Positions 57,752-64,000 of a stretch of DNA of 64,000 bases are shown here, one piece after another. Below the pieces are notes generated by a model. The model was not told where the DNA came from and made no database searches. It worked only from the letters and a program-made list of their open reading frames with translations. Source of the DNA: Hortaea werneckii (Eukaryota > Ascomycota > Dothideomycetes > Mycosphaerellales > Teratosphaeriaceae); assembly GCA_037044905.1 (NCBI GenBank), contig JBAOKB010000077.1, forward strand, positions 248,001 through 312,000. Direction: 5' to 3'. Numbering within the stretch: the stretch's first letter is position 1; the number at the start of each line of letters is the position of its first letter. The translations under genes were made by a program, and so were the position numbers.

Positions 57752-59672
57752 TCTTGCCTGGTCTCCAACCCAATTTCGCTGTGCCTGTTCGATTACGGCC
57801 GTCGACAGAACTTCCAAGAACAGAGCTGTAAATGCGGGCGTTTTACGTTTGATCGGCGGGCGTTGCGTGTCAATTTACAACCATGGCGGAGAAGAGGCCG
57901 GGGGAATCTGGTACGACCGAGAAAGGGCCTCTTTATACGTGGGAGATTCTGGAGAGCGGCCGCTTCACTCCACGGGCCTCCGGTGGGTTTCCTCGTAACA
58001 TTACGATGGTCCACTATAATTCCATCCGCACTTGTTGCGCTGCGTGGGAGGGGCGATGATGCCCTTGACAGGACGGAGAGCGCCCAGGCGACGCTTGCTC
58101 TGCCATCCCGATCAGCCCTCACCGTCTAAGCGAATGAATGATGAAGCTGACGACAACTTCCGACGTCATGTTAGCAATCAAGAAAAATTCGCAGAGCGAT
58201 GAGGTCCGCAACGCGGCTCTGCGGCGGGTCTGGAGAGGCGATATCACGGGCTCGGAAGGTGGACGGAAGGATCCACAGATTGGCTACGGGATTAGCGATG
58301 CTTAAGGCGCGGCCGCACCGCCAGCGAAGCTTCGACGAGCGATAACGCAAAGCCCGGCATCTTTGAGCTTCGTGATCCTGCAGGGAGCGCATCACGATGG
58401 ACCAGAATCCCGATCAAATCAGAATGCCGTCGTCCGGACCCGACCTTATGCCAAGCAAAATCTTGTCACCACGCTTGTTCTTTAGCTTCGCCTCTTCTTT
58501 GCACTCCACTCCGGCTTCCGTCTCGAGCCTCCCAGACCTTCGCCTGCCCTAGTCATTTAAAGTCCGAGTCCTAGCGGAGAAGACCCATCCTCGCCGTATA
58601 ATAAGCTATGTGTGTTTTGTAACATCCATCTCCGGATAGAATTGGGAGGCATCATTAGATTCTCTACAGCGATAAACGTCATGCTACATTATTAATTCTG
58701 AACCGTTGTCAAAGCCCTTGACAGTCCCGTCACACTCCCGTTGGAGCTGGAAACGGCAGTCTCCTGCTCATTTCTTGCACTTGAGTGCCTCTCGCCTCCG
58801 CAATATCGCACTGCTTCTAAGGGCAATTGCTCGGGTATTTCGGAGGGTGAGGTCGTCTCATCGGAAGGACGCGGTGCATCAACCCGGTACATATGTGTGA
58901 CGAACTGATCGGTTCTGCCTTAGCGCTGTGGCACGCACGAGAGTACTAATAGACCAGTACGTACTGCATGTGTCTGGGAGGCGGAAAGTTGTGGCAGAAC
59001 ACAATCTACCCAGGTAGTGTGCTTTATTAGAGACAGCTTCAACCAGGTCGTACTGAACATGAGAGACGTTTCCGCGGCTTTACTAGGGGTAAACTACCAG
59101 GAAAATATATGCAAAGGACTAGCAAGGAATAAAAGGGTACCTCATCGGCACTGTCGATTGCATGAAACTGTAGCAATTGTGCCTTCTTGTTGCACACCAT
59201 CTATCTATGGACAACCGAAATTTTTGTAGAGGTTTAAACCTGTCCACAGTGGGTGCGAGTAGTCAGAAGTAATGCATAAGCGTTCCCTGGAGGCACACAG
59301 CGATGGTGTCTTCTGTGTCTTCTGAGAGTCTATATCCTTTCGCGAGAACAAAAAGGCTTGCGGGGTCTTTCTAGGCCATGCAGCGGTTCAGTGGCGGCTA
59401 GCTTACTGCGTAGGTTTCTGACCGGTGCATTGACGATGGAGGCAGAGCTATAGCCGCCCGGCTATCTCCTCCAGTGAGCATGGAGCAGAAAGCTGATGAG
59501 TCCTGCCCATGCCAATTGTCTTACTTTGTACGGCAGCCTCGCGCAGAAAGCTCAAAGTGTTCGCACAAGCAGACTGGTGCGATCTCATAAGGGCAGACCC
59601 CTTAGCAGATTGATCTTCCAGAACAAGCTCTTTTCTCTTCGCCTCCTGTTCCTACTCTGTCCTCCAAAACGC
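57752..59672. other. Intergenic, sugar transporter to ERG19
   Basis: 1.9 kb between the transporter start and the ERG19 stop, both on the minus strand. No gene is supported; frames are short and without motifs. Confidence 0.45.
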
Positions 59673-60955
59673 TCAGCGCAAATGCTCCTCTGTCTTCCTC
59701 GGCCCATCACCCACAGCAGTCAAAATTACCCTACTCACACCCTTCTTGAGAATCTCACTCACCACCTCCGTCTCCGGCGGAACCTGTCCCACCGTGACAG
59801 CTTGGCCTCTCTTGCCTTCCCAACCCGTCTTGTCCCCTAGTAGCGCTTTGAAAGCACCCGCGACCTTCTGTTCGTCATCTGCAAGATAATACACGACAGC
59901 GTTTGGGCCGGCATCGAATGTGTATGCGCATAGAGTCCTCGCGGATCCTCCGGCCTCGTCTACAGTGGTGGCATTGATCGCTTCCACCATGCGTACGGCA
60001 GCACGACTCGTGTCGTTCATGTAGAAAATAGGCGGATCCGTATCAGAGCAGGTAGCGTGGAAATTGTTGCTGTCCTTGGTGGTCAAGGTGGCAAACTGCT
60101 CGAAGTCTCGGTCCTGGATAGCCTTCTCCATTGCCTTCATGCGACGCGGCACAATGACTTCGGCTCTGTGCTGGAAGAGCGCCGAGGTGGCTACCGTTTG
60201 CTGCATGCCCGCCGTGGAGCTAACGTCTTTCTTGTCCGCACTGGCCACAAGGATCAGGGCCCGCATGTCTGGCCAATGCGACGCAGGGGCGACTTCGTAT
60301 GCGTAGCTGTCAGAGCCGGAGGCCTCGCTCCCGGCATTCCAGGCGACGTACCCGCCAAAGAGCGAGCGGCAAGCGGAGCCTGAGCCCTGGCGCGCAATGC
60401 GAGAAAGGTCGGTCGGAGAGCAGGGAAGGGCATAGAGATCAGCGATGGCGCGAACGAGGGCGGCGAAACCGGCCGCGCTGCTGGCTAAACCAGCGGCAGT
60501 GGGGAAGTTGTTGGCAGAGGTTATTTGGAGAGACATGGTGCTAAGCTTGGGCAGGGATGGGTCTTGGGACTCGCAGTCGGAGCGGATGGCTCGCAACTCG
60601 CGAAGGCATGCTTGCGTGCGGGCGCCGGAGATGTCCTGAGGTTGGCCATTGAGGGTGAGAGTGTCGGTGGAGAAGGTCGGAGAGCAGCAGGCGGTGGTGT
60701 GGGTTCGGAGGTCGTCCTGAGACAGGGTCACGGAAAGGGAGGAGTTGGTAGGCAGGTTGAGCTTCGAGTCACGCTTGCCCCAGTATCTGGAGTTGCGGAA
60801 GTCGCGTCAGCAACGGGCAGTAAGTCATGCGTGCCTTCCGAAAGAGGGAAGTGGGAAAGGGTTATGTGGGAGGGCAGAGGAGGGGAGGGATACTTGATGA
60901 CAGCAATGTTGACTGGGGCGTACGTGGACGCTCGGTGGACTTCTTCGCTCGCCAT
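59673..60955 (-). CDS. erg19: Mevalonate diphosphate decarboxylase (ERG19/MVD1)
   Basis: Final step of the mevalonate pathway, making isopentenyl diphosphate for ergosterol. Exons 60894-60955 and 59673-60786 (62 + 1114 nt, 1176 in frame), 391 residues against 396 in yeast. The first intron of 107 nt interrupts the codon before YWGKRD, the conserved phosphate-loop start. NIAVIK and NLPTNSSLSVTL precede it; NFPTAAGLASSAAGFAAL is the GHMP-kinase ATP-binding loop; SGSACRSLFGGYVAW and TFDAGPNAVVYYL are catalytic-region motifs. No frame break. Probably under sterol-linked regulation, by inference. Confidence 0.95.
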
Positions 60956-61327
60956 GTTGGCTTCAGACTGAGATCGGAGGGGTGTAAGGGAAGAGGGCAA
61001 AGGATCAGGCTGTGGGGAGAGTGGTCACTACAATGAACGACCTACCTATCCCTCCATACATTCTATACAAATTCCGGGCGAAGCAGCGCAACATGGAGGG
61101 GTCCACACACTATGCCTCAAGTGGGCTGATGCAGGCAACCCGAGCGGAGGCAGGGATCCCGCCGAGCCTCACCACTGCACTGCAACGGACCGAGCTTGAA
61201 AGTCGCTGACATAAGTAGGACCTTAGGCAGGCTTAGCTCATCATGGTCATCATCTAGTTTTAAAGGTTTACATACCTAGGTAGTATAAGGTATCCAAGGA
61301 TACAGGCCCCTTCAATCTCCCACCACC
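60956..61327. promoter_or_regulatory. Divergent promoter region, ERG19 / heme lyase
   Basis: Only 372 bp separate the divergent starts of ERG19 (minus) and the cytochrome heme lyase (plus), so the promoters overlap or are shared. No specific operator is assigned by eye. Confidence 0.55.
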
Positions 61328-62158
61328 ATGCGTCCCGAAGGTAACGACGACCCGGAGCTGAAATGCCCCGTCGACCATCAGACACGCGAGAAATGGCTCG
61401 AGGCAGCCAAAGCGAAGAAGGCGCAATCGCCAGCTGCTCCATCGCCGTCGCCCCTTCCTACGCCATCATCGCCACCGCCGCTCGACCTGCGCTTCTCCCT
61501 TGACAGTCTCACGTGGCAGCCACGATCTGCCCCGCCCTCAGCCCTGTCCGCCTCCGCCTCCGCCTCCACGCCCAATAAGAAGCCGAAGCTCCTCAGCCTC
61601 TCGCAGGACCGGGAAATCTCGACCATCCCGCGTGCCTTCTCCGAGGCCCGCCCGCCCAATGCGGCGGAGAGAGCGGCTATGCCACCTGCCAACGCGCAAG
61701 GAGACACCGGCCACGATCGGGAGTCCGGCAACTGGATCTACCCGAGCCAGGAGATGTTCTTCAACGCGATGAAGCGCAAAGGGCACGAGGCCCAGGCCCA
61801 GGACATGTCGAGCATCGTGCCAATCCACAATGCCGTGAACGAGCGGGCATGGGCGGAGATTAAGCGGTGGGAGGAAGGACGGGGGAGCGAAGCATGTGGC
61901 GGACCCAAGCTGGTCTCCTTCTCCGGCGACAGCAAGGCCCTTACCCCGAAAGCGAGGTGGAACAGTCTTGTCGGATACGCTGCCCCATTCGACCGGCATG
62001 ATTGGGTGGTGGATCGTTGCGGGAAGCATGTGGACTATGTGATTGACTTCTACTCTGGCAAGAATGAGGGCTTGGCGGGGAAGAGTCTGAACTTCTATCT
62101 TGATGTCAGGCCCAAGCTGAACACATGGGAAGGGGTTAAGATGCGTGTGGGGCTGTGA
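61328..62158 (+). CDS. Holocytochrome c/c1 synthase (heme lyase)
   Basis: Mitochondrial intermembrane-space enzyme attaching heme to apocytochrome c or c1. Single exon, 276 residues. The N-terminus has the heme-regulatory Cys-Pro motif in KCPVDHQTREKW, then a Pro/Ala/Ser-rich segment (residues 33-80). The catalytic part has RAFSEARPP, NWIYPSQEMFFNAMKRKGH, the VPIHNAVNERAW element with its conserved His, and HDWVVDRCGKHVDYVIDFYSG; the end carries FYLDVRPKLNTWEGV. The CPVDHxTR form near the N-terminus suggests the c1-type enzyme (Cyt2) rather than Cyc3, but I cannot settle this without comparison. Confidence 0.9.
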   Translation: MRPEGNDDPELKCPVDHQTREKWLEAAKAKKAQSPAAPSPSPLPTPSSPPPLDLRFSLDSLTWQPRSAPPSALSASASASTPNKKPKLLSLSQDREISTIPRAFSEARPPNAAERAAMPPANAQGDTGHDRESGNWIYPSQEMFFNAMKRKGHEAQAQDMSSIVPIHNAVNERAWAEIKRWEEGRGSEACGGPKLVSFSGDSKALTPKARWNSLVGYAAPFDRHDWVVDRCGKHVDYVIDFYSGKNEGLAGKSLNFYLDVRPKLNTWEGVKMRVGL

Positions 62159-62721
62159 AGGGCACCACGATATTTGCAGTCATATGACAACGTCTCCACT
62201 CAAGAAAGAGGTTACACTCAGCGATCATGCAAGGGTTGCCTTGCCAGAGCTCAGGTGGCTCTTGACCTGGGACTATGGATCGACCTGCGACGCCAGATGT
62301 GAAAGAAGTCCAGCCAGCCAGAAGCGCTGCCGCGTTCTTCCTAGATGATCGGAATAGGCAAGGGCGAGCCCGCATGCGAAGGGGCTTGCTGGTAGGGCAC
62401 CGAGACCCAGAGAACCGAAGACGCATTAAGCAGGCATACAGGCGGCCATAGAGCCGCTTACAATACGTTTCCAAAAACCTTGCGCCTCTGCCGAGACTCG
62501 AAATGTACATAAACGCCGTGCATCATGGCGTTACTACAACGGTACTACAACGATAGTGTTGGAAGTCATTCTGGTCGCTTTAGTGGCGGACAATTGAAGG
62601 TCTACGGAGATACTTGCCAAGACGTTAAGCAAGATCTCTAGATGTGAAACTGACCTTGACGATCTTCAGGAATAGGCGAATGGGTATCATTAGACTAACG
62701 TAGACCTTGCGCTGCGCTCCA
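62159..62721. other. Intergenic between convergent genes
   Basis: 563 bp between the convergent heme lyase and rhodopsin-like genes. No supported gene. Confidence 0.5.
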
Positions 62722-64000
62722 TCATCGATAATCTCCGCTCCCTATCGTAACACTGTTTCCGTATCCACCTTCATTGTACCTTCGGTCCCAAAACCGTCCT
62801 TGCAGTAGTCCAGGGCGGCGATGCCTTGGCGTATCCGATTCTCCCTCCAACTCGGCGGCGGCTCCAGGAGACGCAGGACGCACATCGTACGTCGTGTCGA
62901 CTGTAACTTCCAGTCGCCGTCTGTGATCATGCCCGCGCTCTACGTCCTCGGCATGTTCATAATTTTCTCCGCCGCGGTCGCTCTTCCTTATGATGCAATC
63001 TTCGCTCGCGGTATCACCGTCATGATCGCTGTCGCTATCCCTTCGCTGGACGGTCGCAGTGGTGCCGGACTTTGTTTTGGCAAAGTTCGTAGTACTTTGC
63101 GATGCATCGTCCATCTCGTAGCTTCCAGGCGTGGCCGCGGAGGATGCCAACTTGCTTGAACGGCCAGTCTTCTTGCTTGAATCGTTTTGACGGGATCGTG
63201 TCCCCCGTCCTTGTGACCCGGGCATTTCTCCAGTCCAAAAGGCTTTCGTGAACAGTGGTCTGAGAATCGGGATATTGACGGCCAAGATACCTGCAATGGT
63301 CTCCCGAACACCCCACCGATTGATCGTCAGAGCGGAGGGATGGGCCTTCAGAGTCATTACGATGCGAACTATGGCAGCGGTGATGACGAAAATGCCGGAC
63401 GAAAGAAGTGCCGCAAGGGTGAGCTTCTTCTTCAGTGGAACCTTGAGCTTCCACAGAATCGGCACTGTTTAAATCGATAAGCACAACGAACAGATGACAA
63501 TGTCTTGTTGGCTATATGAACTTACGAGGAATGCACAGCATTGCGGCGTCGGTGATGACATTTAGCACTGTCGTCACGTACATGTTTTGCGAACGCAGTG
63601 TACATTCCGCAGGAGGGTACGGATCGACTGCCCAGTTCTTCTGGATGGGGTGACAACCAACAGAGATCGTCAAGAAGACTGCGATGTACGTGGCCCCACA
63701 TGCGATAGCGAGGACTCTGACGTAGGTCTGCACATTCAGGCCGAAAGTCAACCGGTTGAAAAAGAATAGCATACAGGCTTTGAGCCCCCAGATCAGTGCC
63801 GTGTAAGTGTACCACGCTACCAGCTGGAGTTTGGAACCGAGGATGATGTTGTCGATTTGTTGCGCATTGAATTGGTCCAGCTTCTCAGGAGGCCAGTCGA
63901 CATTCGAACCCAAAAGGTAAGTAAAAGTCACCGTGACAGCGTCTGCGGTATAGCAAAGCAGCACTACAACGGACATCCAATCATCTCCCTGAAAGTGACG
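62722..64000 (-). CDS. Fungal rhodopsin-domain integral membrane protein, 5' end cut
   Basis: Member of the Pezizomycotina seven-helix rhodopsin-domain (PTH11-related) family, with no retinal-binding claim. The 3' exon is 62722-63464 and the previous one runs from 63526 to about 63988, where TTTCAG suggests an acceptor; upstream exons lie beyond the window. Helices include LQLVAWYTYTALIWGLKACML and VLAIACGATYIAVFLTISVG; CHPIQKNW with YPPAECTLRSQ is a family motif, as is NVITDAAMLCIP before the last helices. The cytoplasmic tail (last 140 residues) is charged and disordered. The intron 63465-63525 starts GTAAGT. No CFEM domain is visible in the part present. Confidence 0.8.

Noticed and set aside
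1..64000. tRNA, rRNA, CRISPR, transposon or prophage elements
   Set aside because: I looked for B-box-like GGTTCGA motifs, transposase-like frames and regular spacer arrays and found none I could support; faint tRNAs may be missed by eye.

Overview
This window is chromosomal DNA of a filamentous ascomycete (Pezizomycotina; a Dothideomycete is my best inference, not proven). Evidence: 22 recognisable protein genes plus five of unknown function, on both strands without operons; introns of about 50-100 nt with GTAAGT-like donors and CTAAC/CTAAT branch sites; and fungal-specific families (Ice2, Med5, Ecm33, Mnn9, spherulin-4, GH11 xylanase, fungal rhodopsin-like membrane proteins). I saw no rRNA, tRNA, CRISPR, prophage or transposon.

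Layout. 0-11.7 kb: ICE2, a short-chain dehydrogenase, a Tctex1 dynein light chain, a second short-chain dehydrogenase, Mediator Med5, and choline-phosphate cytidylyltransferase divergent from Med5. 13.7-22.7 kb: a Tcp11/Sok1 protein, the CIA1 WD40 protein, an FMN-dependent 2-hydroxy-acid dehydrogenase, and an NCBP3-like cap-binding protein. 23.7-31.8 kb: a broken gene of unknown family, a spherulin-4 protein, a single-pass membrane protein of SKG6/AXL2 type, and a GH11 xylanase. 32.6-43.1 kb: sphingolipid delta-4 desaturase, the MNN9 mannosyltransferase, an orphan gene, and the GPI wall protein ECM33. 45.1-50.3 kb: an F-box-like protein, a six-exon secreted protein, and a tandem pair of small four-cysteine secreted proteins. 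51.2-64 kb: mitochondrial NAD+-type carrier divergent from QCR7, two repeat arrays in opposite orientation, a sugar transporter, ERG19 divergent from a cytochrome c/c1 heme lyase, and a rhodopsin-like membrane protein cut by the window end.

Themes. Membrane and wall biogenesis recurs (ICE2, PCT1, DES1, ERG19, MNN9, ECM33), as does mitochondrial function (QCR7, heme lyase, NAD carrier, with CIA1 for cytosolic Fe-S assembly). These are dispersed housekeeping genes, not a cluster. The xylanase, spherulin-4, ECM33 and the 46.5-50.3 kb genes form the secreted or surface component and are the most lineage-specific content.

The strongest unexpected signal is technical or evolutionary. At least nine otherwise well-conserved genes are broken by single-base indels, mostly in short homopolymers, and two of them carry apparently compensating pairs. 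I think uncorrected sequencing error is most likely; real decay is the alternative. Coordinates for those genes span the whole recognisable gene, so a literal translation will stop early.
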